DNA of 64,000 bases, from NCBI GenBank assembly GCA_902787555.1, contig CADAGO010000020.1:82356-146355 (forward strand), given 5' to 3'. Origin of the DNA: an uncultured Bacteroidales bacterium (GTDB lineage Bacteria > Bacteroidota > Bacteroidia > Bacteroidales > Bacteroidaceae). Made by a program: the position numbers and the translations under genes. Each line of letters starts with the position of its first letter. The first letter of the stretch is position 1. Positions 1 through 9,087 of the stretch are shown piece by piece. Below the pieces are notes generated by a model. The model did not search any database, was not told where the DNA came from, and saw nothing but the letters and a program-made list of their open reading frames with translations.

Positions 1-1
1 C

Positions 2-1030
2 GAAACGATAGTCGGCAAGGTGATTGTTCCTACTTACACGCAATTGGCTGACGAAACCGAGGCATTGGAGAAAACCCTCAATGGACTGACCGTCAGCACG
101 ATTACACAGGCTCAAATCAATAGTGCCTGTGATGAGTTCAAACAGGCTCGTAAATATTGGGAGCAGTCAGAAGCCTTCCTCATGGGAGCAGCCAGCGATT
201 TCGATGTTGACCCTACTATTGACTCCTGGCCTTTGAATCGCAGTCTGTTGCTCAACTATTTTAATAATGGAATGAACGAAGAAATGTTGGAAGATGCGAC
301 CATTCTTGGTTTTCACGCGCTGGAGTTCATTCTTTTCCGTAATGGCCAACCCCGTAAAGTGGCTGAGTTGAGAACAAATGATACTTATAAAAATTTTGAG
401 AGCATCAGTGGTGAGCAAGAGTTAGCCTATGCTCAGACCATTTGTAAACTATTAAAGGAGCGTTGCTTCCAATTGCAATGTGCATGGGATGAAGGTGCCA
501 ATCGTAGCCGTCTCAACGCCGTCAAGGCAGCAGGTCTGGACTACCAGACAGAAAAAGGTCTGTCGTATGCCGATAATCTGACAAAAGCAGGTGTCAGTGG
601 CTCTGGTAGTTCGTTCTCAACTTTGAAGGCTGCCGTTGCGCAGGTGTTGAGTAACGATGAAGGGTCATGTGTGGCTATCGCCAATGAGGTGGGAACTGCC
701 AAGATTGCCAATCCTTTCTCTGCTGGAGATGTATCGTACGTAGAATCACCTTATAGCTACAACTCGATTGCAGACTTCCGCGACAACATTCGTTCTATCC
801 GCAACGTATGGTTGGGTTCTACAGACAAGTCTGCCAACCAATACAGCTTCCATACTTTCTTTGCAAGTGTTGGGAGTGAATCTGTCAACCAAAGGGTGGA
901 GGAAGCTTACGTTTATGCCATAGATGCCATCAGCAATATGCCGTCTCCTTTCGTGAAATACTGTAGCATTGTATGGGGAAAGGATTTCGATGACCCGGAT
1001 AACTGGGACTCAATAACAGAGGAAGAATAA
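2..1030 (+). CDS. Imelysin-family periplasmic/lipoprotein, 5' truncated by window edge
   Basis: The open frame runs from base 2, so the visible GTG at 20 is not the start; the signal peptide and N-terminus lie outside the window. The family hallmark GxHxxE is visible as GFHALEF near base 308. Imelysin-like proteins (peptidase M75 / iron-regulated IrpA/EfeO-like group) are envelope proteins associated with iron uptake; peptidase activity is doubtful for most members. The gene is followed after 24 bases by a di-heme cytochrome lipoprotein and then a cytochrome c synthase, a neighbourhood that fits iron or heme handling at the cell surface. Family confidence is high; the substrate is unknown. 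Confidence 0.88.
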   Translation, partial: ETIVGKVIVPTYTQLADETEALEKTLNGLTVSTITQAQINSACDEFKQARKYWEQSEAFLMGAASDFDVDPTIDSWPLNRSLLLNYFNNGMNEEMLEDATILGFHALEFILFRNGQPRKVAELRTNDTYKNFESISGEQELAYAQTICKLLKERCFQLQCAWDEGANRSRLNAVKAAGLDYQTEKGLSYADNLTKAGVSGSGSSFSTLKAAVAQVLSNDEGSCVAIANEVGTAKIANPFSAGDVSYVESPYSYNSIADFRDNIRSIRNVWLGSTDKSANQYSFHTFFASVGSESVNQRVEEAYVYAIDAISNMPSPFVKYCSIVWGKDFDDPDNWDSITEEE

Positions 1031-1054
1031 TAAAGAACATTTAATTGTATTTTT

Positions 1055-2812
1055 ATGTTGAATATATCGAAACTATCAAGTATCGTATGTTTCGGAATGC
1101 TGTCAGCTACTATAGTGACAGCATGTTCCGATAATGACGACAGCCTGACCGAGTTAGGTCAGTTGGTGCCAGATGAGCAGTCTTTTGGCAAAGCTACAGG
1201 CAACTTTACTGCCGAAGAGTGGTATCCTGGTGGACAGTTAGGTACTACAGAGAAAGCCAGTTATTCTGCTATCACTCCAGCTGCTCAAGCTGCAGGAATG
1301 GAAGATGATTTCAATACAGGCGAGGGATTTTTTGAGAAACTTTATACCTTCGAGCAAGAGCCTCGCAAGGGGTTGGGACCTGCGTGGGTGCGTAACTCGT
1401 GTATAGCTTGCCATCCAAGTTACGGACATGGCAAACGTCAGACGGAGTACCGTGCCAACCAGATTGGAAACGGTTATCTGTTGGTTATTTATCATCCCGA
1501 CAACAATGCCTATATCAGTGAGGTGACGGGTATGCCTCAAACTCAGGCCATGTCACCCTTCAAGGCGCCAATCGACGAGAGCCAAATCAAGATTGAATGG
1601 AAACAAGTGACCGCCATGGAGAGTGGGCTGCCTATGCAGTTTGAGGATGGTGAGGAGTATGAACTCATCTATCCAGAAGTGACAATTCCTCAGTCGGCCT
1701 TCAATACTAATCCCAAACCAGAGAATTACGAGGTGCGTTTGGAGTCGACCATCGGCATTTATGGAACAGGTCTGCTCGATGCTCTTGACGATGAGGATAT
1801 AGAGGCGCAATGGGCTGCTGAAGCTGCTTACGTCGAATTGAATCCTGCCATGTGGGACAAGGAGACCGGTACATTTAAACCGTCAGCCTACTATTCAGCC
1901 GGCTATAATGATACCGGTTCGCATCGTGATGGCCATGGACCACTGAAGCGTTTTACCTATGCGATGACACGAGGAACGCTGCAAGATGGTGCTGGGGCTA
2001 ATGCTATTTGGAACATTACCAATGTAACGCGCAGCGATCGTCATTGGCTTTACACCACTCCTGCTTGGGCTAAAGCTCAGAGTCAGGATGCCGATGTTAT
2101 CCAATATATCAAGCAGCATGGGGCATCGGAGTGGAGTATCCTTCATCCCTATTATGCAGATGGGACAGACGAGGGGATTGCTGAACGTGTGAATGAGATT
2201 TTGGGCTGTTCGTCGATTGCCAAAAAGGACGCTTTTGACAAGTATTTGTTCAGTGGGGCTCCCTACAATGGGAAGGAAGAGATGAGCGACAAACAGTACT
2301 ATCAGTTCATGGTATGGCATCGCGGACTGGCTGTTCCTGCTGCCCGTAATTTGAATGACAAACAGGTGCAACGTGGCAAGGAATTGTTCTCACAGATGGG
2401 TTGCGCACAGTGTCATCGTCCTTCGTGGAAAACAGGTGAGGATGATATGTGGGTAGATGCTTCAACGAAAGCGTATGCGAGGAGCATCGGTAAGGATGCC
2501 GGTAAGATGTTGCCTAAATATCCCAACCAGACAATTTGGCCCTATACGGATATGGTGCAGCACCGATTAATGATGAAGAATGATATCCGCACGGGCTGGT
2601 GTCGTACAACACCGCTTTGGGGGCGTGGACTGAGCCGCATTCTTACAGGGGCTGATGACCGTCTGCATGATTGCCGCGCACGTAACGTTCTGGAGGCAAT
2701 CATGTGGCATGGCTACTCGAAAGAGTCGGATGGCTACCAGGCTACAGAGCGATTCTATAGACTGCCTAAACCAGACCGTGAGGCAGTTGTCAGATTTATT
2801 GAAGCGATTTAA
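1055..2812 (+). CDS. Di-heme oxidoreductase (DHOR/DUF1111-type c-type cytochrome) lipoprotein
   Basis: 585 residues. The N-terminus is a lipoprotein signal with a lipobox ending VTAC (Cys24) followed by SDNDD. There are two CxxCH heme-binding motifs: SCIACH (Cys116, Cys119, His120) and GCAQCH (Cys450, Cys453, His454). Spacing and length fit the di-heme oxidoreductase/putative peroxidase family related to MauG and cytochrome c peroxidases. It is likely outer-membrane anchored and facing the periplasm. It sits between an imelysin gene and a compact CcsBA cytochrome c synthase 15 bases downstream, which would attach the hemes. The actual substrate cannot be read from sequence. Confidence 0.87.
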   Translation: MLNISKLSSIVCFGMLSATIVTACSDNDDSLTELGQLVPDEQSFGKATGNFTAEEWYPGGQLGTTEKASYSAITPAAQAAGMEDDFNTGEGFFEKLYTFEQEPRKGLGPAWVRNSCIACHPSYGHGKRQTEYRANQIGNGYLLVIYHPDNNAYISEVTGMPQTQAMSPFKAPIDESQIKIEWKQVTAMESGLPMQFEDGEEYELIYPEVTIPQSAFNTNPKPENYEVRLESTIGIYGTGLLDALDDEDIEAQWAAEAAYVELNPAMWDKETGTFKPSAYYSAGYNDTGSHRDGHGPLKRFTYAMTRGTLQDGAGANAIWNITNVTRSDRHWLYTTPAWAKAQSQDADVIQYIKQHGASEWSILHPYYADGTDEGIAERVNEILGCSSIAKKDAFDKYLFSGAPYNGKEEMSDKQYYQFMVWHRGLAVPAARNLNDKQVQRGKELFSQMGCAQCHRPSWKTGEDDMWVDASTKAYARSIGKDAGKMLPKYPNQTIWPYTDMVQHRLMMKNDIRTGWCRTTPLWGRGLSRILTGADDRLHDCRARNVLEAIMWHGYSKESDGYQATERFYRLPKPDREAVVRFIEAI

Positions 2813-2827
2813 AACTGAGATTTTGTA

Positions 2828-4015
2828 ATGAAACGTATAGTTATAGTTTTTTATATTGTGGTGGTTGTCGTGATGGCAGCCGCCACTATCGTTGAAAACC
2901 GTTATGGTGCTGAGTTTGTTGCCGTTAATATCTATGGTGCCTGGTGGTTTATTGCTTTATGGGCTTTGCTGGCAACCGCCGGCATCGTGTATTTCATCAG
3001 GCGGAAAGTGCGCCGCCTTTCTGTGATGATGCTTCATCTCTCTTTCATCATCATTCTGTTTGGCGCCCTGCTCACTCATCTTACGGCTATTCGTGGAGTA
3101 ATCCCTTTGCGCAAAGGGATACCCACTAATCAGTATCTCACTCGTGACATGTGTCTCCACCAGTTGCCTTTCACCCTCTGCCTGGAGGATTTTGAAATCA
3201 AATATTATGAGGGCTCAGACGCCCCGTCCGACTATCTTTCGCGAATAACAATCGACGGTGAGTCTTTTACTATTAGTATGAACCAGATTGCTAGCCACAG
3301 CGGCATCCGCCTCTATCAGATGGATTACGATGCCGACTTGCAAGGAAGCATACTTGCTATGAATAGTGATCCTTGGGGCATCCCGTCTACTTATTGTGGT
3401 TATGCGTTGCTCTTCGTTTCGCTCCTTTGGATGCTCGTTGACCCATTTGGCAAGTTTCGCCAGCAGATTGCTCTGCTGAGGAAGCGTCGCTTCCCATTCT
3501 TGCTTTTTGTTATTCCCCTTTCCGCAGGTTTCGCCCTATTGCTGTGGCATTTCTTAGGGAAGTATTCCGAGGCTAATCACCCATTGCCAGTGCTTAATTC
3601 ATCCTTGCTTCCCATCCATGTTTCTGTCATTATACTAGCATATTTCCTGCTTTTACTGTGCTTTGTCACTTCGTTTGTTGCTCTCTTTTGGACAAAGAAG
3701 AGGCAAGGACTTCGTGTGCTTTCCCAATTCATGCTTTATCCTGCGCTGACTTTCCTTGGCTATGGTATATTCATCGGAGCCATTTGGGCAAACCTCTCTT
3801 GGGGTACCTATTGGTCATGGGACCCTAAAGAGACATGGGCACTCATTACTCTTATGATCTATGCTGTCCCTGCCCATAAGTCTTTTAGCAATCAGCATTA
3901 TAAACATCGCGCTTTCTTTTTCTATCATCTTTATATGGTCTTGGCGTTTCTCGCCATTCTCATGACCTATTTTGGTGTCAACTACTTCCTAGGAGGTATG
4001 CATTCATACGCTTAA
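2828..4015 (+). CDS. ccsA: Compact CcsB-CcsA (ResB-ResC) fusion cytochrome c synthase
   Basis: 395-residue multi-pass membrane protein. The N-terminal ~200 residues look like a shortened ResB/CcsB region (two early membrane helices, a soluble part, then another helix). The C-terminal half carries the CcsA tryptophan-rich WWD signature, with WSWDPKETWA beginning at Trp329, and flanking His residues (PIHVS, and HKSF/YHLYM near the end). System II synthases ligate heme to CxxCH motifs outside the membrane. Fused CcsBA proteins are normally much longer, so this is a reduced version. It lies directly behind a two-CxxCH cytochrome gene, suggesting a dedicated maturase. A hairpin plus U-run follows the stop codon. 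Confidence 0.85.
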   Translation: MKRIVIVFYIVVVVVMAAATIVENRYGAEFVAVNIYGAWWFIALWALLATAGIVYFIRRKVRRLSVMMLHLSFIIILFGALLTHLTAIRGVIPLRKGIPTNQYLTRDMCLHQLPFTLCLEDFEIKYYEGSDAPSDYLSRITIDGESFTISMNQIASHSGIRLYQMDYDADLQGSILAMNSDPWGIPSTYCGYALLFVSLLWMLVDPFGKFRQQIALLRKRRFPFLLFVIPLSAGFALLLWHFLGKYSEANHPLPVLNSSLLPIHVSVIILAYFLLLLCFVTSFVALFWTKKRQGLRVLSQFMLYPALTFLGYGIFIGAIWANLSWGTYWSWDPKETWALITLMIYAVPAHKSFSNQHYKHRAFFFYHLYMVLAFLAILMTYFGVNYFLGGMHSYA

Positions 4016-4040
4016 AGGGACCTTATGCGGTTCTTTTTTA
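4013..4040 (+). terminator. Rho-independent terminator after ccsBA
   Basis: AAGGGACC and GGTTCTTT flank the loop TTATGC and form an 8-bp stem (two G-U pairs), followed by a run of T. The stem overlaps the ccsBA stop codon and closes the imelysin-cytochrome-synthase operon. Confidence 0.6.
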
Positions 4041-4067
4041 TGAACTATTGGCTTTTTTCCTTCCTTT

Positions 4068-4101
4068 TTTGCCTTCGTATCCTTTTTTTTCATTAACTTT
4101 G
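4068..4101 (+). promoter_or_regulatory. Bacteroidetes-type promoter for the histidine acid phosphatase
   Basis: TTTG at 4068-4071 and TAACTTTG at 4094-4101, separated by 22 bases, match the -33/-7 consensus (TTTG / TAnnTTTG). Transcription would start about 35 bases before the ATG at 4141. Confidence 0.6.
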
Positions 4102-4140
4102 CAACACTATTTATGAACAGGGAAATATAAGCGACCCACC

Positions 4141-5472
4141 ATGATGAAAAATCTATTTACATTTGCAGCAATCCTCTTCATGGCTGTAGGGGCAAATGCC
4201 CAACTCGCACGTCAGGAAGTCTATGAGAACATCCATCGTGCAGGAGGAAACTATTACGACTACGATTATGAATTGCCGTTGCGGCCTTTGACCAAGGCGC
4301 CGAAAGGATACACTCCTTTTTATATCAGTCATTACGGACGTCATGGTTCGCGCTGGCTGTTGGACGACAACAACTACATGGGGCAGATTAATATCTTGCG
4401 CAAGGCAAACGGTTATGGTAAACTAACTGCTAAAGGTCAGGAAGTGTTGGCAAAGCTCGAGGCTTTCTATCCGACAACTATTAAGCGACTTGGAGATCTT
4501 ACCACAGTAGGTGAGCGTCAGCATCATGGTATTGGCCGCCGCCTCACTGAACATTTCCCCGAGGTATTCAAAGGGAAGGCAGAAGTTGATGCGCGTAGCA
4601 CAGTTGTTATCAGATGCATCCTAAGTATGGAGGCCGAGTGTGAAGAACTGATGGCATTTAATCCAAAGATGAAGATTCACAATGATGTGAGTGAGAGTTT
4701 CCAGTATTACTTAAACGCAGGAACTACAGGTGAAGTACGTCGTCAGAGTGGAAGCCGTGAGCGTCGTGATGCAGAGGCATGGGCGAGAAATGAGTACACC
4801 CACCCTGAGCGGTTCTGTGCGCTCTTGTTCAATGATTCCCAATATGTGACTGATAGTATTGATGCAGGCGGATTCATGCGCCATCTGTTTGAAGTAGCCA
4901 TTAATATGCAGAGTCACGATACTGACATTGACTTGCTCGACCTCTTCACCAAAGAAGAAGTATACGATCTGTGGCGCATTACCAACATTGGTTGGTATCT
5001 GGGCCATGGAGCAGCACCGCAGACCGGAGGCGTTATGCCATTCAGTCAGGCAAACCTTCTAAAGAACATTCTGTCAACTGCCGATACCATCGTGGATAAG
5101 AAACGATGGAATGGTGCCACTTTGCGCTTCGGACACGAGGTGTGTGTGCTCCCATTAGCCTGTCTGCTTGAACTTGATAGCTGCGGGCGCGTGGTATCGG
5201 ACCTCAGCAAACTTGATGAGCAGTGGGTTAACTACCGCATCTTCCCTATGGCGTGCAATATACAGCTTGTCTTCTATCGGCCGAAGAGAGGCAATGGTGA
5301 TATCCTTGTCAAGGCGTTGCTGAACGAAAAGGAAACTACCTTGCCGCTTCCATCGGACAAACATCCTTACTATCGTTGGACTGACTTCAAGCAGTATTAC
5401 GAGAAAAAACTGGCAGATTTCGAAGAAAAATACCCGCCTAATACACCGAGGACGCAGCAGCGTCCCAGATGA
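4141..5472 (+). CDS. Secreted histidine acid phosphatase (MINPP/phytase-like, clade 2)
   Basis: 443 residues with a type I signal peptide (hydrophobic core FTFAAILFMAV, cleavage near ANAQ). The catalytic RHGxR motif is present as GRHGSRW (Arg67-His68-Gly69-Ser70-Arg71), and the C-terminal proton-donor motif appears as GHEV (His332-Glu333). These features define the histidine phosphatase clade 2 family, whose gut Bacteroidetes members include inositol-polyphosphate phosphatases. It would act in the periplasm or outside the cell to release phosphate. It has its own promoter and is monocistronic; the next gene is convergent. The precise substrate is inferred only from family. Confidence 0.85.
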   Translation: MMKNLFTFAAILFMAVGANAQLARQEVYENIHRAGGNYYDYDYELPLRPLTKAPKGYTPFYISHYGRHGSRWLLDDNNYMGQINILRKANGYGKLTAKGQEVLAKLEAFYPTTIKRLGDLTTVGERQHHGIGRRLTEHFPEVFKGKAEVDARSTVVIRCILSMEAECEELMAFNPKMKIHNDVSESFQYYLNAGTTGEVRRQSGSRERRDAEAWARNEYTHPERFCALLFNDSQYVTDSIDAGGFMRHLFEVAINMQSHDTDIDLLDLFTKEEVYDLWRITNIGWYLGHGAAPQTGGVMPFSQANLLKNILSTADTIVDKKRWNGATLRFGHEVCVLPLACLLELDSCGRVVSDLSKLDEQWVNYRIFPMACNIQLVFYRPKRGNGDILVKALLNEKETTLPLPSDKHPYYRWTDFKQYYEKKLADFEEKYPPNTPRTQQRPR

Positions 5473-5487
5473 AGCAGCTTTCTATCT

Positions 5488-5778
5488 TTATTCGTACTTC
5501 CTTTTAGGATTCTTGGGGAACCATCCTTTCTCTACGCGTTTCTTCTGTGCGAAAAGCTCCCCGATGCCCCAAAGTGCAGATGCCCCAAATACGCCAAGGA
5601 ATGACGAAAGGTAGATGTTGCTTACGAACAGGGCAGCTATGCAGCACCCGATTCCAATAAACAGATAGATAATCCAAGGACGGGTGCCCCAGTGGTATTC
5701 TGTTTTGATGACGATGGGATGCCAGATGCCGATGGTAAGAAAGGTCATCATGGCGATGGTAATTCCTGTGAAGTTCAT
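5488..5778 (-). CDS. DUF4491 family small inner-membrane protein
   Basis: 96 residues with three likely membrane helices (MTFLTIGIW; IIYLFIGIGCCIAALFV; LGVFGASALWGIGELF) and a basic tail (KKRVEKGWFPKNPKRK). The pattern HPIVIKTEYHWG plus the tail matches the DUF4491 family, which is common in Bacteroidales and has no known function. It lies 7 bases downstream of, and in the same direction as, the DUF2809 gene, so the two are probably cotranscribed. Confidence 0.78.
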   Translation of the reverse strand: MNFTGITIAMMTFLTIGIWHPIVIKTEYHWGTRPWIIYLFIGIGCCIAALFVSNIYLSSFLGVFGASALWGIGELFAQKKRVEKGWFPKNPKRKYE

Positions 5779-5785
5779 GTGATGT

Positions 5786-6160
5786 TTAGTTATATCTGTT
5801 TTTTTCGAACCATAAGGCGCAGGTGTAGATGGTTGCTATGCCAATGGAGTAGGCTGCAATGTCTTTCCACAAGAACCCTTGCCCAAGTATCAGGTGACCG
5901 AGGGTGGTGGAGCGCAGCTGTGTTAGCCAGTTCCACTGAATCAGCTGAGAGGCTTCTACACAATACGATATTAGAAGACTGAGAAGAGCGATAATGGCCA
6001 AGCGTTTTCTGACCATGATGGCGCGGCACATGCAAAACACCATGACTGCCCATAGAGCGTCTCCTGTTTCTGCGGGAACGAATGGCAGTTTGCGTGATAG
6101 CAATCCTATGGCGATGGTTATTGACAGCGCAACAAGATAGTAGATTCTTCTTTTATCCAT
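5786..6160 (-). CDS. DUF2809 family membrane protein
   Basis: 124 residues, four predicted membrane segments. Family-type motifs are GDALWAVMVF, YCVEASQL and LGHLILGQGFLWKD. DUF2809 proteins are small integral membrane proteins of unknown function. It is transcribed away from dsbD and leads a two-gene unit with the DUF4491 gene. Confidence 0.78.
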   Translation of the reverse strand: MDKRRIYYLVALSITIAIGLLSRKLPFVPAETGDALWAVMVFCMCRAIMVRKRLAIIALLSLLISYCVEASQLIQWNWLTQLRSTTLGHLILGQGFLWKDIAAYSIGIATIYTCALWFEKNRYN

Positions 6161-6206
6161 ACTCTTACAAACGATAAAGCTGTCGTTTTATTGTCTTTTT
6201 CATTAA

Positions 6207-6242
6207 TTTGTTTGGTGGATTCGGAGAAAGTTGCTATCTTTG
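6207..6242 (+). promoter_or_regulatory. Promoter for dsbD
   Basis: TATCTTTG at 6235-6242 with TTTG at 6207-6210 or 6211-6214 (20-base spacer from the latter) fits the Bacteroidetes -33/-7 consensus, 46 bases before the TTG start. Confidence 0.6.
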
Positions 6243-6288
6243 CACAATGAATTAAAGAATAGTTTTACGCTTTTAAACAAGAAAGACC

Positions 6289-8418
6289 TTGAAAAAGATA
6301 TTTTTAATGACTTTGTTCTCCATGATGGCGCTGTGTATGACAGCACAGATGGCCAACCCTGTAAAAGTGCAGAGTCAACTAAAGGAAGTGTCTGCAACCG
6401 AAGCAGAACTGGTATTTAATGCGTCGATTGAGTCGGGTTGGCATATGTATTCTACCGAAGTGGTGGAATTTGGACCTACGCCAACATCGCTTAATGTTGA
6501 GAGTATCAGTGGTGCAACGTTAAAGGGTACATTAAAGCCGAAGAATACGCCTGTCAAGAAGTATGAAGAGATGTTCGGATCCGATGTATATTACTTTGAA
6601 CATACTGCAACATTTGTGCAGAAGCTAATTCTTGAGGGCGGAAAATACCATGTGGAGGGTTTTTTGGAGTATGGTGCATGTAACGATCAGAGCTGCACTC
6701 CTCCGACGAAGGTTGACTTCAGCTATGATGGTGAAGCGAAGAAAGTGGAAGCAGAAGTGAAGGAGGAAAAGACGGAGTCAGTAAAGGGTATAGTCGAAGA
6801 AGTAATACCAGAAACTCCTACAGAGGAGCAAAAAAGTGCATCTTCTGATACGCTAAACGCCGCTATAATCAATACGCCATCTGCTTCGGAGCTATGGGCT
6901 CCAGTGATTGATCAGCTGAAAGCCTTTGAAGAGAGTACCACTACCAACAATTCGTTGTGGCAAATATTTTTGTTGGGATTGTTGGGCGGACTGGTGGCGC
7001 TTGTAACACCTTGTGTGTGGCCCATTATCCCGATGACAGTCAGTTTCTTCTTGAAACGTTCTGGTGACAAAAAGAAAGGTATTCGTGACGCTATCATTTA
7101 CGGAATTTCGATTGTTGTGATTTACTTAGCACTTGGGCTGATCGTGACTGCCATCTTTGGCGCAAGTGCCCTGAACGCATTATCTACAAATGCTATCTTT
7201 AACATCTTCTTTTTCCTGATGTTGGTGGTGTTTGCTGCATCGTTCTTTGGCGCTTTTGAATTGCAACTCCCTTCTTCTTGGAGTAATGCTGTTGACAGCA
7301 AAGCAGAGAAAACAGGTGGTTTGCTTGGTATCTTTTTGATGGCATTTACCTTGACGCTAGTGAGTTTCTCGTGCACGGGTCCCATCATAGGATTCCTGCT
7401 TGTGGAGGTTTCTACATCGGGCGACTTGTTGGCTCCGGCAATCGGTATGCTGGGATTTGCTATTGCTTTGGCACTGCCGTTTACCATATTTGCTATCTTC
7501 CCCAGTTGGTTGAAATCGATGCCAAAGAGTGGGGGATGGATGAATACCGTGAAGGTGGTTTTGGGATTCATCGAGTTGGCATTTGCGTTGAAGTTCCTTT
7601 CTGTTGCTGACTTAGCTTATGGTTGGCACATCCTTGATCGGGAGACTTTTCTGGCTCTTTGGATAGGTTTGTCTTTGACCCTGAGCTTCTATTTGTTAGG
7701 ATGGATAAAATTCCCACATGACGATCCTGACGAGAAGAATATAGGAGTAACACGTTTTTTCCTGTCGCTCATATCGCTAGCTTTTGCCATTTACATGATT
7801 CCCGGTTTATGGGGGGCTCCATTGAAAGCTGTAAGTGCATTTGCTCCACCAATGTCGACACAGGATTTCAATTTGCAGTCGACAGAAGTAAAAGCAAAGA
7901 CAAACGACTATGATCTGGGTATGGAGATAGCTCGAGCCGCTAACAAACCCGTACTAATTGATTTTACAGGCTATGGCTGTGTAAACTGTCGTAAGATGGA
8001 AGCGGCTGTATGGACAGATCCACAAGTGGCTAGCATCATGACGAATGATTACGTTCTGATTCAGCTGTTTGTGGACGATAAAACACCTCTTCCTGCACCA
8101 ATTGTGGTAAAGATTAATGGACAGGAGCGGAAATTACGAACAGTAGGAGATAAGTGGAGCTATCTGCAAAGCAGCAAGTTCGGAGCAAATGCGCAACCGT
8201 TCTATGTGTTGCTTGACCATCAAGGAAATCCTCTTTCGCAGAGCTATGCTTTTGACGATGACGTTGATCACTATCTTCATTTCTTAAAACATGGATTAGA
8301 GCAGTATCGTAAGGCAACGTCAACCCCACTGATAGAAATGGGTATGGCCTTAGATGCCTCAGTGGAAGTGAACGGAGATAAGAAAGAGTTGCACATGAAA
8401 GTAGGTGAGTCGGATTAA
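6289..8418 (+). CDS. dsbD: Thiol:disulfide interchange protein DsbD
   Basis: 709 residues. Order: signal peptide, N-terminal DsbD-alpha domain with a cysteine pair (Cys131 and Cys136 in ACNDQSC), a membrane domain of about eight helices with the redox Cys of VTPCVWP (Cys242) and FSCTGP (Cys362), and a C-terminal thioredoxin-like domain with CVNC (Cys564, Cys567). DsbD moves electrons from cytoplasmic thioredoxin to periplasmic proteins, including those needed for cytochrome c maturation, which ties in with the ccs gene in this window. I choose the TTG at 6289 because it supplies the basic signal-peptide start MKKIF; the first ATG (6307) would lose it. Confidence 0.92.
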   Translation: MKKIFLMTLFSMMALCMTAQMANPVKVQSQLKEVSATEAELVFNASIESGWHMYSTEVVEFGPTPTSLNVESISGATLKGTLKPKNTPVKKYEEMFGSDVYYFEHTATFVQKLILEGGKYHVEGFLEYGACNDQSCTPPTKVDFSYDGEAKKVEAEVKEEKTESVKGIVEEVIPETPTEEQKSASSDTLNAAIINTPSASELWAPVIDQLKAFEESTTTNNSLWQIFLLGLLGGLVALVTPCVWPIIPMTVSFFLKRSGDKKKGIRDAIIYGISIVVIYLALGLIVTAIFGASALNALSTNAIFNIFFFLMLVVFAASFFGAFELQLPSSWSNAVDSKAEKTGGLLGIFLMAFTLTLVSFSCTGPIIGFLLVEVSTSGDLLAPAIGMLGFAIALALPFTIFAIFPSWLKSMPKSGGWMNTVKVVLGFIELAFALKFLSVADLAYGWHILDRETFLALWIGLSLTLSFYLLGWIKFPHDDPDEKNIGVTRFFLSLISLAFAIYMIPGLWGAPLKAVSAFAPPMSTQDFNLQSTEVKAKTNDYDLGMEIARAANKPVLIDFTGYGCVNCRKMEAAVWTDPQVASIMTNDYVLIQLFVDDKTPLPAPIVVKINGQERKLRTVGDKWSYLQSSKFGANAQPFYVLLDHQGNPLSQSYAFDDDVDHYLHFLKHGLEQYRKATSTPLIEMGMALDASVEVNGDKKELHMKVGESD

Positions 8419-8522
8419 CGTTATGCGCCACAATGCGATGTGTTTTTTCGTACACCTTATTTATTATTATGTGCGCGAGAGTATAAAGTATAACTAGAAT
8501 ATAATTATTAAAACAATATAAA

Positions 8523-8834
8523 ATGGAAAACGAAAAACAGAAACAACTGCAAATAGAACTGAAGCCCGAGGTCGCTGCAGGTGTCTATTCAAATCTCGCT
8601 GTCGTAGCGAATACACCATCAGAATTTGTCATGGATTTTATAGCTATGTTACCAGGCATACCAAAGGCTGAAGTACGTTCCCGAGTAATCATGACACCCG
8701 AGCATGCAAAGCGTTTACTTTTTGCTCTTCAGGAGAGGGTCAATGGGTACGAGCATCAGTTTGGTACCATCAACCTTCATCAGCCCGAACAGAAAGGACG
8801 GACTATCGCACCTTTTGGCACAGGAGAGGCATGA
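8523..8834 (+). CDS. DUF3467 family protein
   Basis: 103 residues, no signal peptide or membrane segment; visible motifs include ANTPSEFVMDFIAMLPG and VIMTPEHAKRLLFAL. This matches DUF3467, a small cytoplasmic protein that in many Bacteroidetes is encoded between rpoC and rpsL. Here it keeps its place ahead of rpsL, but the gene before it is dsbD, not rpoC. Function unknown; the association with the transcription/translation cluster is the only clue. Confidence 0.82.
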   Translation: MENEKQKQLQIELKPEVAAGVYSNLAVVANTPSEFVMDFIAMLPGIPKAEVRSRVIMTPEHAKRLLFALQERVNGYEHQFGTINLHQPEQKGRTIAPFGTGEA

Positions 8835-8934
8835 TTTTGAGTTAAATAAACTTAAATATTGCTGCTTTTTGCAAAAAACACGGCTTTTTGATAAAAAAAA
8901 TCGAAACAAAAGTCGCTGTTTCATTTATTTTTGC

Positions 8935-8942
8935 TAACTTTG
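8935..8942 (+). promoter_or_regulatory. -7 box of the main rpsL/ribosomal operon promoter
   Basis: TAACTTTG fits TAnnTTTG exactly. The -33 region has TTTC rather than TTTG. It lies about 145 bases before rpsL, which implies a long structured 5' leader. Confidence 0.55.
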
Positions 8943-8961
8943 CACCGCTTTTTGGACTTTT

Positions 8962-9030
8962 ATGCCCAAACTATGCCCTTTTGGGGGTGTGGAAAGGTAC
9001 GCCCTTAGGGGCGCAGGGCGAGGGTCCGAA
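8962..9030 (+). promoter_or_regulatory. Structured 5' leader upstream of rpsL
   Basis: Two hairpins are visible: CCCAAA (8965-8970) with TTTGGG (8980-8985), and CGCCC (9000-9004) with GGGCG (9009-9013) around TTAG. The stretch to 9030 is G-rich and unlike the A/T-rich spacers of the rest of the operon. A ribosomal-protein autoregulatory leader is inferred; no known family was recognised. Confidence 0.4.
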
Positions 9031-9087
9031 TATGCGTAGAAACGAATATTTAAAAAATAATATATAAATCATCAAAACAAAAACAAA

